Below are positions 23,101-35,324 of a DNA stretch of 64,000 nucleotides, in pieces. Source of the stretch: Antilocapra americana. Lineage: Eukaryota; Chordata; Mammalia; Artiodactyla; Antilocapridae. Where the stretch lies: contig ML664183.1 in NCBI GenBank assembly GCA_007570785.1, positions 21,314,175-21,378,174 on the forward strand, written 5' to 3'. Under the pieces are notes generated by a model that saw nothing but the letters and a program-made list of their open reading frames with translations, was not told where the DNA came from and did not search any database. Positions within the stretch are counted from its first letter, which is position 1, and every line of letters begins with the position of its first letter. The translations under genes were made by a program, and so were the position numbers.

Positions 23101-26100
23101 TTATATTAATAAAGACAGCAGCATATGCATATATGCAAACCATTTACATGAAACATACATTTTAAATTCAAATACTGAGTGTGGGGTAGAAGTTTTGGAG
23201 AATATACCTATATTTTGACCAACAGACAAAATCAGTCATAGTCTTTCAACCACCAGCTCCTTCCTCAAAGGTAACATTTTAATAGTTGTTTAAGAATTAT
23301 ATCAATAATTTTAAAGGATTCTATAAGAACCAAAGATAATGAACAGCATTTATTCTATAAGAGATAAAACAATGAAATATGACATTGAATATTTACCTCA
23401 AATAGCTTTTAACCAAGCTATTTTAGGGACAAAGTGATTTAGAAAATGTTTGCAGTCTAGACATAATAATCACTTGTTCAGTGTATTGGTATCTATTGCT
23501 GTTTACAAGTACAAGATGTTCCATAGGGAGAGAGTCAGAACCCATATGACTTTATTATCAACCTAAGACTATCCTCCATTTATCCTAGAAGAGCTCATTC
23601 CATTGCTTCCATTTTGGGGGGATTATAGATGCTCAAGTCTTTAAAACCACAGTTTTGACTTTGGGGTACTTACTCAAATTTCTTGTTTCTTAAAGTCTTC
23701 TTTTCTAAAATGTTTATGAAAATAACATCTACATCATAAAGGTGTGAACTGTAGATAAAATTATGCATTTATATTTCTTGAGCTTCATACATTTTAAATG
23801 CTTAATGTGTATCTATTATTTTACTCTGAATGAGTATTAATTTTGTTATAAAACTACATCCTGACATCAAAATGGAAGGTGATGAGGAAGGACAGATTAT
23901 AATATTACATTAACATTTTTAATCACAATAAAACAGTTTCTGATTAAAAACTTTGGCTTCAAATATACTTACTTAAACAACTTCATGTACACTAGGGTAA
24001 AAAGCAAAGAGCAGGTCATTACATATATGCATGCACAAGTGTGGTTGTGTTCAGGTGTCATGGAAAAATTCATTAGAGTTAGGACCTTATTAACTCCTCA
24101 TTTTTCAGAACATGTATGTTCTTGGCATTTTCTTTAGAGTATCTCTAAAACATTTTAATAAAAAAAGTCCTGGTATATATTACCACATCCTATCTTACAT
24201 TAGAAGGAACAGACACTCACCAAGCTTATCTGGCTCTTTCAATGACACATACTTGGAAACTAGAAAAGATTGGGTTCAAACTAAGAGCTATCTGGCTCTT
24301 AAAGATATGTTTTATTCAATAAAATATGAAAGCAGAAAACTTTATCACAATATACAATGAAGTAATTATAGTATAAAAGTGCTATTGGATCGATTTACAG
24401 ACTAGGTGACTGGAAAAAAATTTGAACTAAATGCCAATATCCTTTTTAAGATAAAATATTTAATTATTTTAATATTTTAATTTATGTAATATAACCTGTA
24501 AAGATGTGCAGGTTTTTAGTTTCATATACATCCAACATGGTTAACATTTGGTTTTACAAAATATTAATGAATATGAATAAATCAAATTTAAATTTGTAGC
24601 TATAGAGTTTCAATAGTTCTTTGAGAAAATTTTGCAAATTAATATTATAAATACCATGGTTTCTTAATGTGATCATTTTCCAAATTGAATTCAGATCTTA
24701 TTGAAAATAAAAAATAGAAGGAAAGAAAATATTAGAGACTTAGTTAAAGTTCCATTTTTAATCTCTCCAATGGTTACCCACTTCCTGAAGTTTAATGTAT
24801 GAAGTAAATTCATGTACGTTTAGGATAAATGCCAAATTCTGAGTTAATATTTTTAGACCCAGATTCTATATTAAATATCTCACATATGGCACCTCTCGTT
24901 ACCAGCAACCAATAATAGATAAAATAAAATGTACAGACAGAAGATCCTCAAACAGCTATTTACATGGCTACCTTGAATAGACTTGCTTATCTTTTCTTGT
25001 TTCACAGATTAAAATTGGGTACAATCATCAAAATCTGTAACAATGGCCCTCTATCGAAGGAACAAGGTTAAACTATATACTTCCATATAAGAAATTGGAA
25101 AGGTGCATACTAGATAGTAATATTTATGTTTAAATGACATACATGAAAACTTTGTCTTTAAAGGGATAAAATACGTGATTAAAAATATTTAGATCACATT
25201 TGTTTAGCTTCCCATAAAATGCTGTACAAATTACATTTTTTTCTGTACATAAGTTAAAAGAAAATGTTAAAGAAAAGAAAGTTAAAGAAAAATGAATAAT
25301 TCTCTAGCTTCTCAACAAGAATATTTTCTATCTGTAGTAAAAGTGCCACTGAGATTTCAGATGGAGATCCATAGGCAGGGTTGAATTTAAATACAATATT
25401 GACTCCCAGCATCTTTTCTGACTTTTAAAGGACACTTGAAAAATGAGGAAGGAAAAGTCTCTGCGATATGTGATGATTTTAAAGGTCTTTGGTCCTTTGT
25501 GTTTTTCTCCAGGGTAAAACGAGAACATACCTTGGTTGCCATGTGGGCTGAGCAGCTTCATAGCAGCGGCGCTTTGAGGAATAACTTAGCAGGGTCAGTA
25601 GGAATTAAAGAGAGTGGCAAATGGAGCTGTATTCCCTCTGGGAGAATAAATGTAAGGAAATGGTTTTGCCTCCTCTAAGCCTTAAGGCATATGAGTATGG
25701 TCTCTACAAAGGTTTCCAGAAGCGATATCTAATTTGCTTTCTATTTTGAGTTCGTGAAACATGGGCATCGAATCACTGAGTTAATTTCAAAGGGTGTTCT
25801 TTTCTTTAGTTTTTAATAAAATAATGTGAGGACTTCACTACATATTAGGGTATAGAAATAGCATATGGTCATCTACTGTCTAGTAAAAAATCTTTTTTTT
25901 TCCCATTTTTCTCTCTTTTTAGAAATTCTTATCTCTTACCTCCCCCAGTTTGGATTCCTGATAGAAAGACTACAAAGTTAGTTCACTAAATGAGACATCA
26001 TAATTAAAACCCTGAATAACCTGTAGTGATAGATGATATTTCCACCTAAAAAACCAGTAGATACACAAGCTTAATAACCAATAATAGAAATGGATTATGC

Positions 26101-26253
26101 TTCACTTCAATTTTAAAAGAATAATTTCAATCATTAGTATAATGTGAAATCTAAGTCAACTGATGAATGTTGCTGTTTTACACGTCTCTCTCTTAAAGAC
26201 AAAGTTTTAAAAATAATACATCATTTTACTTGTAAATGCTCTCTCAAATTTCT
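20121..26253. other. Long repeat-poor AT-rich stretch
   Basis: About 6.1 kb in which I recognise no ruminant SINE, LINE or LTR and no gene. A 15-base A run lies near 21053. The sub-region 25440-25680 is less AT-rich and carries an exon-like arrangement on the minus strand (see findings). Very diverged ancient repeats may be present but cannot be called by eye. Confidence 0.45.
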
Positions 26254-26263
26254 TTTGAAGTAA

Positions 26264-26395
26264 TACATGAATGCATGCTAAGTCGCTTCAGTCATGTCTG
26301 ACTGTGCAATAGTATGGACAGCAGCCCAGCAAGCTCCTCTGTCCACGGGATTCTCCAGGCAAGAGTACTGGAGTGGGTTGCCAGTTCCTTCTCCA
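26264..26395 (-). mobile_element. Bov-A monomer SINE with 10-bp duplication
   Basis: A single antisense Bov-A unit ('atgcatgctaagtcgcttca' to 'gtgggttgccagttccttct') without a tRNA head. The bases 'tttgaagtaa' occur on both sides, at 26254-26263 and 26396-26405, a perfect target-site duplication that fixes both ends. Confidence 0.92.
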
Positions 26396-26925
26396 TTTGA
26401 AGTAACAGAAAATAGTAACAGTTCAATGTTTTAATTAGATAAGTACATTAGTAATATAAATTAGAAAATACCAGTATTGCTTAACAATAAGTGCTATAAG
26501 AGTAAATTTCTTTGCTGTTTCATTCATGACTATATCATCAGAGTCCAGAATGGTACCTTGGCTCTAGAGGTACTCACTTATAGAATGACTGAATCTGCAT
26601 TATTCTGATGCCAAACTTACAAGACTAAGTTTATTTCAACTTTAAAAAGAATCATTAAATAAATTAAAAAAGAGAGAAGTAGCATTATATTTTTATTATT
26701 AGAGATGTAAGAAATGTACTTTCAACAATAAACCCCAAATGAAACTTTAAGACGTTAAAGTTTTCCTAATGTCTCAAGAAGGCAATGCGTAAAAGAAAAT
26801 CCCATTATTATTTCCCCAAATGATTAGACTTTCGTATAAACAATCTAATAATAGGAATCATAGTATTACTATTATCTATAATTGTATTTCAAATACTTCT
26901 AATAATTTTTTAGTGTGATGTAGAG

Positions 26926-27234
26926 GAACCTAGAACCTGTTATACAGAGTGAAATAAGTCAGAAGGAGAAAAACAAATGTTACATATTAATACATATATG
27001 TATATGGAATCTAGAAAAATGGTACTGATGAACCCATTTGCAGGACAGAAATATAGATGCAGATGTAGAGAACAGACCTGTGGGGGATTGAGAGGGTGGG
27101 ACAAACAGAGAGAGTAGCACTGATAAATAAGCCCTACCATGTGTAAAATAGCTAGTGCAAAGTTGCTGTATAGTACAGGGAGCTCAGCTTGGTGCTCTGG
27201 GATAACCTAGGGGGTTGGGATGGGTGGTTTTTCC
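26926..27234 (+). mobile_element. L1 3'-region fragment lacking its tail
   Basis: Matches the segment around the ORF2 stop and the 3'UTR of ruminant L1: 'cctgttatacagagtgaaat', 'atggaatctagaaaaatgg', 'gcagatgtagagaacagacc', 'ctgtatagtacagggagctc'. After 'gggttgggatggg' the match stops, without the G-rich block or the A tail. The copy is truncated at both ends. Confidence 0.85.
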
Positions 27235-27239
27235 TATCT

Positions 27240-28130
27240 GTATGCAAACTTATCTTTCAATCAAATAATCATCCAGGAAAGACTGAAACTAACAGCTACC
27301 ATCTTGAATTTACTCTGGCTTATATCCTGAAACTAACTACAGCCCTTGAGAAGCACTTAAGCACCATGTGATGAAAAGCTTTGGGAATAAAATAAATGTG
27401 TTTCAAAATATTACTTCAAATAGAAGTAAAATCAATTTCAGTATTTTTATCACACACATTTTATTCCTATTCTAAAAAAAGGAATTTTAGAATAAATTCT
27501 ACTAAATCTTTTTATAGGATGAATGCTTTCAATGTATATATGCTTATATTTTAGTGTAAGTTCACTAGAATTGAATTTAGTTAAATTTGGAGGGTTTTCT
27601 CTAGGCAATATGAAAAAGATGAATAATGTTTTCAATCTAAGTTTTATACTTGGATGACAAGGAGATATCATGAAGAAAATATGGCTATGTAAAAAGCAAT
27701 ACCTGCATATTTATGTGTCCTATCATATATATGCCTGTGAGAAAATTACCTTCAGGTAAAGGGAAAGAGTAATGGATAAAGTATGGATTCTAGCATGTTC
27801 ATTTGTTGTTGAAGGAATCTCATCATACCATAGAAATTCTCAATTTGGAAAAGAAATGGTTTAATATAGAACATTTCATACAATTCTCAAATTATTTTTT
27901 CTAACCATGACTTTCTTTAGAACTCAGTAAAACTGATTGCCATTTTTTCATATTTGTGGATACTGAAAGCAAACACAAAACAAGTGAATTACCATTATGT
28001 TTATGTTTTAAGCATGATGATTTTATTTAAGTGGAAGATATATAAGAAATGGTCCTGAGTAGTAAAAAAACATTTTATGTTTCAGCTTAGTTTATTACCT
28101 TGAACTGGATTACTCATAACTAAAAAAAAA
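27240..28130. other. Unrecognised AT-rich DNA
   Basis: No gene or repeat recognised. Confidence 0.4.
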
Positions 28131-28133
28131 AGG

Positions 28134-28352
28134 AAAAGACCCTGATGCTGGGAAGGATTGGGGAAAGGAAGAGAAGGGGACAACAGAGGATGAAATGGCT
28201 GGATGGCATCACCGACTCAATGGACATGAGTTTGGGTCCACTCCGGGAGTTGGTGATGGACAGGGAGGCCTGGCGTGCTGCAGTCAGGGGGTTGCAAAGA
28301 GTCGGACACAACTGAGCAACTGAACTGAACTGAAATAAATAAATAAAATGGA
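28134..28352 (+). mobile_element. BovB LINE 3' end, short
   Basis: Starts at the BovB block 'aaaagaccctgatgctggga', continues through 'gatggcatcaccgactcaat' and 'ggttgcaaagagtcggacac' and ends in CTGAACTGAA units followed by an (AAAT)n tail. Little diverged compared with the copy at 5142. Only the last 200 bases of BovB are present, so it encodes nothing useful. Confidence 0.92.
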
Positions 28353-28537
28353 TAATCTTATTTGGATCACGAATGAGATAGTGTTATGAGTTTATTATCT
28401 TGTGTGAATCAAAATGTAAGACTGCAACTCACAATTGTTTCATTACTATGATCACAGGTTGAATTGTGGGGTCCTAAATCTATGAATGACAAGAAAATAG
28501 CAGGAAAGGATGACCTAAAAATTGCTTCTTCGTTTTC

Positions 28538-28650
28538 AGTCCCAGGTGGCAGTAGGAGTAAAAATTCCACCTTCCAATGCAGGAGACATAAAAGACACAG
28601 GTTAGATCTCTGGGTTGCAAAGATCCTCTGGTGGAGGGCACAGAGGGCAC
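28538..28650 (+). mobile_element. Degenerate Bov-tA head
   Basis: 'cccaggtggcagtaggagta' with 'cttccaatgcaggagacata', 'ggttagatctctgggttgca' and 'agatcctctggtggagggca' follow the tRNA-derived head of Bov-tA. The Bov-A part is essentially missing. Confidence 0.6.
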
Positions 28651-29089
28651 ATGTACTTTCTTATATCTATGAAATTTTCTATGTTAGAATGTTAAGCAAT
28701 TAGGTAGTAGATGAGTACAGTGACTGCTGTGAGCAGGTAAACAACAATCTGAAAAAAAAAAAAAGAAAAGAATGGCTTGATACTAAATGTAAAGAGACAC
28801 ATTAAATCAAATCGGCCCACTAATCCATAATCTGCCTTATAATGAGGTTCAGAGGAAGAAAGCCAAAACCAATAAAGTATCATTGATTTTTGTAACTTTG
28901 CTTAATATAAACAGTGGAGGCAAAAACAAACAAAAAACATAAAGAGCTATAATAGACTGAATATTAAAATCAGTATTTGCATGTGTGGATATTTATAACT
29001 TTTATTAGAAACTTCTTAGACATATTTAATCCCTGAGGACTACAATCTCAAGAAAATAAATTACTTCCAGAGAGTCAAGTCAGTGATAG
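28651..29089. other. Unrecognised DNA
   Basis: No gene or repeat recognised; short A runs near 28751 and 28921. Confidence 0.4.
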
Positions 29090-29095
29090 ACCCAG
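29090..29095. repeat. 6-bp duplication left of solo LTR
   Basis: 'acccag' here and at 29537-29542, directly outside the TG and CA ends of the LTR. Confidence 0.85.
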
Positions 29096-29536
29096 TGCCA
29101 GAACCAGCCGGCAAAATCGCACGGTCGAGAACGCAACGACCAAGCACCTGAGAAAAATGAAGACACTCAAAAGATAGGGTTGAGAGGAGCAGAGGGAAAC
29201 TCCAAAGAGCTTCTCACTACTGCCACTTTATTATAGCTGATTAACAGTATATATGCATTTTTCTAGTTACTAGCAAGCTTGAGGGAGCAGTTAATGATAA
29301 ACTTTAAGAATGCCTTTGATATGGTCAGCACATTATTAAGCAGGGGAAAAACAGACCCGCATGTGTCAGGTGTCCAAGGAAACAGAGTAAATGGGGAAAA
29401 GGTCATCAGGCTGTTTTTCCCATCACGGCGCTTGATCTTCGTCAATGAAAAGGCGTCAGGGTGGCGGGACAAAGAGAGGTTTTCAGGTCCTCTTTTAGGG
29501 CTGATTGGGGGATGGAAAACATCCCGGCTCCCCGCA
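29096..29536 (-). mobile_element. Solo LTR of a class-II endogenous retrovirus
   Basis: A 441-bp unit that begins TG and ends CA, flanked by the perfect 6-bp duplication 'acccag'. Six-bp duplications are typical of betaretrovirus-like (ERVK, class II) integration. On the minus strand a TATATA box (29248-29254) lies about 20 bases before AATAAA (29227-29232), giving the very short R expected of betaretrovirus-like LTRs; U5 is then about 130 bases and U3 about 285. No gag, pol, env, primer-binding site or polypurine tract flanks it, so the provirus has collapsed by recombination between its LTRs. It is not protein coding. The family name would need a repeat library. Confidence 0.88.
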
Positions 29537-29542
29537 ACCCAG
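29537..29542. repeat. 6-bp duplication right of solo LTR
   Basis: Second copy of 'acccag', after the terminal CA of the LTR. Confidence 0.85.
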
Positions 29543-29996
29543 GTTTAAAAATTCCATGTTTCGAACAGTTTGAAAAGAAAAACATGATTTAATGAGAGTT
29601 TGTGGGACTACAAAGAGATACACTGAGACACAAAGAGATGTGCTGAAGTTATTAGCCAAATTATTTGAAATGTTTTGAAAGTAAGAGTTTTCTCAGTGTA
29701 ATATGAATTTTAGATAAATATGATTTTGGTATTCTAAGAACTAAGGCAAAACCATGTTACTTGCATATAAATAGAGTTATTTTATCATTTTCCATTTTAA
29801 TGTTCTTACATATATATTGAAAAGTCTTGATTCAATTACATATTTAGTTTAAAGGGAAATATTAACTCCGATTTTATGCAACGTAGCACTCTTTGGTCTC
29901 TATTTACTTTGTTTATATGCCTTAATACTTCTAATAAATTATATACATATATATTTTGCATATATGTAGATGAATGTTTTATATTTATATATAATA
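29543..29996. other. Unrecognised AT-rich DNA
   Basis: No gene or repeat recognised except a TATATA-rich patch at its right end, beside the BovB tail. Confidence 0.4.
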
Positions 29997-30515
29997 TTCA
30001 GTTCAGTTCAGTTTAGTCACTCAGTCATGTCCAACTCTTTGTGACCCCATGAACTGCAGCACGCCAGGCTTCCCTGTCCATCACCAGCTCCTGGAGTCTA
30101 CCCAAACCTATGTCCATCGAGTCGGTGATGCCATCCAACCATCTCATCCTCTGTCGTCCCCTTCACCTCCTGCCCTCAATCTTTTCCAGCATCAGGGTCT
30201 TTTCCAATGAGTTAGCTCTTCACATCAGGTGGCCAAAGTATTGGAGTTTCAGCTTCAACATCAGTCCTTTCAGTGAACACCCAGGACTGATCTCCTTTAG
30301 GATGGACTGATTAGATCTCCTTGCAGTCCAAGCAACTCTCAAGAGTCTTTTCCAACACCACAGTTCAAAAGCATCAATTCTTCTGTGCTCAGCTTTCCTT
30401 ACAGTCCAACTCTCACATCCATATATGACTACTGGAAAAACCATAGCCTTGACTAGACTGACCTTTGTTGGCAAAGTAATGTCTCTGCTTTTTAATATGC
30501 TGTCTATATTATGAA
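29997..30515 (-). mobile_element. BovB LINE 3' end, antisense
   Basis: Plus strand begins with repeated TTCAGTTCAG units, the complement of the BovB tail. On the minus strand a frame of about 100 codons is still open (30528 to 30220) and reads the C-terminal part of the BovB polyprotein ('MVFPVVIYGCESWT', 'RRIDAFELWCW', 'LMLKLKLQYFGHLM'). It is 5'-truncated and has no reverse-transcriptase core. Good preservation suggests a fairly young copy. Confidence 0.93.
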
Positions 30516-30519
30516 ACTG

Positions 30520-31095
30520 ATTAATCATTTTGTTCCCTTTACTCTAAGAATGCCAACCCCTTAATAACATATATTCTGTTTATTTTACTTAGAACATTAC
30601 TGCTAGCGACTGATATAGTAAATGAATGAATTAACTGGAAATAAACAAGTAAGTGGATATCACCAAAGTAAAGCTTTTGATAACTCACAGTAGAAGAGTG
30701 CTCTAGGCCAGTAAGAGTCCTATTCCTAGGTTAGGTGCTAGAAAGACATTTGATACTTGCAAGGGCTTCAAGAAAGAGGAGGAAACATAAACTTGAATTT
30801 GGGCACTTGATTCTCATGAAGCACTATAATCTTGATAGTAATAACAAAAGCTATTTGGAAAACTTGCATTTTACCACAATATAATATGTCACAGCAAAGT
30901 CGTGCTGTAAGAAGCTATCAATATTTACACATAAAAGATATTTGTTTTATAACTATCCCACTGGTGAGAATGTGATTGTTTAGAATATATAGAATTTTGC
31001 TAGCTTTGGTCACAAGGAGATAGGCAAAATGAAAACAGAGTGCAGAAAGGAGAGATAAAAGGAGAGCTGAAGCAAAGTCATGAAGAAGATCCTTC
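30520..31095. other. Unrecognised DNA
   Basis: No gene or repeat recognised. Confidence 0.4.
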
Positions 31096-31096
31096 C

Positions 31097-31297
31097 AAAG
31101 TTACTTAGTTATGTCCGACTCTTTGTAACCACATGGGGTGTAATCTGCCAGGCTCCTCTGTCCACAGGATTCTTTAGGGAAGCATCCTGGAGTGGGTTGC
31201 CATTCCCTTCTATAGGAGAACTTCCCAACCTAGGGGTGAAACCTGAGTCTCCTGCATTGCAAACATATTCTTTACCACCCATGCCATCAGAGAAACC
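31097..31297 (-). mobile_element. Bov-tA SINE
   Basis: Antisense Bov-tA with both parts: 'tatgtccgactctttgtaac', 'gtgggttgccattcccttct' and the head complement 'gtctcctgcattgcaaacat'. The right end 'catcagagaaaccc' corresponds to the Bov-tA start. Confidence 0.88.
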
Positions 31298-31564
31298 CAT
31301 AACAGTATAAACAACAGAGTAATAATAATAATACACAAGTATTAAAATTTTAAAATAATTGCATGGTCATCTGGACATTAAATATGTTCGTATTTGGCTA
31401 AATATAATACAGAGAGGGTGTTATTTTGTAATAGCATGGCATAGAATGCAGCCAAGTTTACTGCCATCTTCACATTTGACTGAAAAAGTAGCAGCCAAGT
31501 ATAAATAAGCAGAAAGTCAACTAGGATGATATTTCTTTTGCACTAAGAACTGAATCCAATTCTG

Positions 31565-32120
31565 GCAGTGTATATAAACATTTTATTACTTTTTATTGTA
31601 GAGTATTTCACTTCATTCATACACCACAATTTGTTTATAGTTCATCTGTTGATGGACATTTGTGCTATTTTTACTTTGATATTATTTGATATTATTTCAA
31701 ATAAATCTGCTGGCCCTTCATATATAAATCTTTGCATTAACTTATGCTTTTATTTCTTTTAGGTAAATATGAAAGAATGATATGTCATATGGTAGCTATA
31801 TGTGTAATGATTTCAAAAAATTGTTGCACTAATATCTAAAACCAGTGTATCATTTGATTAGTTTTAGACATTCTAATATATGCGCAGTGTTATTTCATTG
31901 TGGTTTTAATTTTCGTTTCCCTAATGACATTGTGCATCTTTTCTTGTTCTTATTTATCATTTGTATATATTCCAGGGTGGAGTATTTGTTCAAATATGAT
32001 GTTTTTATTTTATTGGGTTATCTTATTATTGAGTTTTGATAATCCTTTATATATTTTGAATATATGTCCTCTATCAGATGTGTAATGTGCAAATAATTTC
32101 TTTACAGACTCTGGCTTGAG
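31565..32120 (-). mobile_element. Old L1 (L1M-type) ORF2 3' fragment
   Basis: The plus strand carries the complement of the L1 ORF2 end in the right order: 'atctgttgatggacatttgt', 'tgatatgtcatatggtagct', 'cattgtggttttaattttcg', 'acattgtgcatcttttcttg', 'tcctttatatattttgaata' and 'ccctctatcagatgtgt'-like sequence. Many substitutions and deletions compared with the L1 at 6.3-12.8 kb, so this is a much older copy. Confidence 0.7.
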
Positions 32121-32124
32121 TTGA

Positions 32125-32920
32125 ATCTTTTTAATTATATTGTGAGAGTATAATTAGAATATGGTCTGTCTTGTTAAATGTCCCACATGGTGCACTTGAC
32201 ACAACATGTTATAAATGATGCTTCCAATAAACAATATATATTAATATAGCTACATCAACAAATGAAGCCAAATTATGTGTAATATGCATTGATGACCCTT
32301 CTCACTGAAAAATTGATGCCTTTCAAAATCTAGGAATTTCCATATCTTCACTGCTAGTACAGCTAAGCAGCAGAAACTGAAACTGGGAAACATGGTACTT
32401 AAAGTGAGACAGATCTTTGAGCAACATCAGGTCTGCTAATCATGGATAATTCTGCCTTCTTTTTTTCACATGCCTAGAAGGGTAAATGATATCTCTTTTA
32501 TGTATTATTAGAAAGGCTAGATAGTGTAATCAATGTGTAATATATGTAAGTATTCAGTGCATACTAGATGTTTCCTTATTATCAATAGCATATTGATGAT
32601 TATATTGAAGATTCACCCCTGGCCCCAAACATACACACACAAAGAATTCATATAAGAAAATAAAAGTCAGATAGACGTGAATTGCAAAGCATTTGAACAC
32701 CTGATTGTGGAGCCAGTTGTGATCTAGGTATACCAAGTTGAGGACTAGCACAGGGACACTCAAATCCTGAATATGAAAGAAAAGCCTGATAAGTTCATAC
32801 ATGGAAGAATCACCCTGGCCTATAAGTATGACTACTTGGGATTTTCAAGCACTCTAAAAATTCTGTAATATATTATCTATAACTATGTAGGTCACAGAAA
32901 ATGATACTGATAAATCTAAG
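32125..32920. other. Unrecognised AT-rich DNA
   Basis: No gene or repeat recognised on either strand. Confidence 0.4.
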
Positions 32921-32925
32921 AAGTG

Positions 32926-32976
32926 TATACACACACACACACATATATATATATACATATATATATATATATGGTG
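32926..32976. repeat. (CA)n(TA)n microsatellite
   Basis: A run of CA units passing into TATATA with one internal CA. Likely length-polymorphic. Confidence 0.85.
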
Positions 32977-33164
32977 GCATATATAAGGTTTTATTATATT
33001 AACTATATTGAATCATAGTTCTTATATTTTTAAAAGAGAATACAGTATGAAAAATCAGTTTTTTTTTGGTGAGGGGGAAAATTGCTACCGTTTTTAAATA
33101 TTATATATATATTTGTTATATATAACCTATTTGCACATAGATTATGTGCACAAAAAGTTATTAT

Positions 33165-33355
33165 AATATTCTTGACTATATTCCCTGTGCTTATATTTCA
33201 TCCCTATGACTTAATTATTTTATAGCTAATAGTTTGTCCCTCTTAATCCCTTACGCCTCTTTCATCCATCCCCTCAACCCCACTACCCCACAGCAAACAC
33301 TAGCTTATTCTCTGTATATGTGAGTCTGTTTCTGTTCTCTATGGAGTATGCCTCA
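33165..33355 (-). mobile_element. L1 3'UTR fragment, older family
   Basis: Complement of a mammalian L1 3'UTR: 'ctatattccctgtgcttata', 'catccctatgacttaattat', 'gtccctcttaatccc', 'cccctcaacccc' and 'ctctgtatatgtgagtctgt' in the expected order. Diverged, no tail visible. Confidence 0.6.
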
Positions 33356-33359
33356 TTCA

Positions 33360-35320
33360 TTATAGCCAATGAAACATCATAGCCAATGAGTACAGCTTCA
33401 TCATAGAGCAAGTGGAGGCCACTACTGGGCCCTAATCAGGACTCCAAATCATACAGAGATTCAGACTTCAGATAAGAAGTCCTAGGGACACAAGGAATGC
33501 CATATCAAAGACTAGAGAGTGCCTATGACACAATTTTTTAATATCGTCATGAGATCTTTACAATTACCCTGTTCTCTACACTTCTTGTCCCTACATCATC
33601 ACATATATGCATATCTAGACACTTCTTTAGAAAGTGAAGAAAGAGAAGGAATTGGTTTCACCAAAACATTTATTTTTAATTTTTAGTTTTTTGCTCTTTT
33701 TTAATATCCAAAAGAAATTGAATTCTGCATAAGTAGGCTAATTCAATTTGAAATATGTCTATATCCTCCCTCTAGCTGAAAAGCATATGGAGGCTTGAGA
33801 TGTAGGTAAGACTAGTTACAGTCTGAAGAGTAGAAATGTGATTTTCTCTATAGACACAAAATTTGTCAATAAAATTGTGTGCTCTAGTTGTAATGTAAAC
33901 TCATGAAGCATAGTGTGACAAAAGAAAACAAAATTATCATATTAAAAGTCATTAAAAATGTAATGAAGAGCAGTTGGTAGAAGGAACACAATCATCTACA
34001 TAAACAAAAGATAATGCACTGAAATTTCCCAGAAATTCAAAGGAAAAGGGTAGAGAATAAATCAGTAAATAAGAAGTTATGAAATGAAAGATTAATCTGA
34101 AAGATTCAATCTATGAATTAAAGAAAGTAAAAAAAAAAAGAAAGCAGGACAGAAGAGCATAGAGAAAATAATTTAATTGTAAAATTTATAAATAACATTT
34201 TAAAAATTGATAGTTACCAGACAAACTTAATAAAAAAGTGTTACATAAGACATATTGTCCTGGAGTTTTCAAACGTTAATGATAAAGGTAGATGCTTGAG
34301 AGGGAAAAACACCCAAAGATATAAGAATTAGATTGGCCTCTAAGCTGTCTACATCACTAAACACTGGAACACTGTGGGCAACCATCTACAGAAATCATAA
34401 CAGAAAAACATTTCTGCTTAAAATTTTTTCCCAACAATATGTTGTTTATATATACTAATGTAACAAATACATTTTTATATTCTTAGAGGAAAGTCACTTT
34501 GAGATATACAAGGACACAAAGAACAGAAGAACAAGATTTCCTTTCTAAATAATCCACATGAAGATCATGAAAGATAATGATCACAAACTTTAAAATAACT
34601 AGAAAGTAGGAATTATAAATATACTGAAAATGAGAGTTTTAACAATATTTCTGTGATTGCTATTAATTGAATATATTTTATATCAAGCAATTACTAAGTT
34701 CTAGATATTTTTTAAAAATTCTTTCATTATAAAATTATAGTTACTCTGCAGATCGTTTTTGTGTGGTAAATGCCTCTGCTGCCAATTTCTATCCCAATAT
34801 TTTCACTGACAACTTACAGATGTTATGTTTCCTTGAGCAGGATAATTTTCTTTGGTGTATGTATGTGTCTATGTTTGTATGTATATGTGTATTTCTATGA
34901 AAAATATTAAAACATTAGAAGAAAAAAGAAAACAGTGAATCCTATTACTTCAAAATTATAAAAAGTAGGAAGGAGTTTAGTATACAAACATTCTCTATTC
35001 CTCCTCTATCAAGTAAAAAGTTTTTCTTGCTTATATAAATAAAATATAATAATCCATATTTTGACAGATAAAAATAGTATGGGATTTCTCAATATGAATG
35101 TAGCTCCAAATAAGCAATCAAATCTTATTCTTGACAGATGCTTAGAATGTGACTTTGTGAAGAAGAGAATAAGTTTAAAAAAATGAGATAAATTATTTTT
35201 TGTGATATGTCAAACATTTTCCCTCTAATGTAACTTCTATATTCACTGTCAAAGCAACATTTATAAAAAGCTTCTATTTCTCATAAGAAGATACTCCTTT
35301 TAAAAAATTATCAATTGATT
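33360..35320. other. Unrecognised AT-rich DNA
   Basis: Nearly 2 kb without a recognisable gene, RNA or repeat. Small TATG and A-rich patches near 34860 and 34130. Confidence 0.4.
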
Positions 35321-35324
35321 CCTT

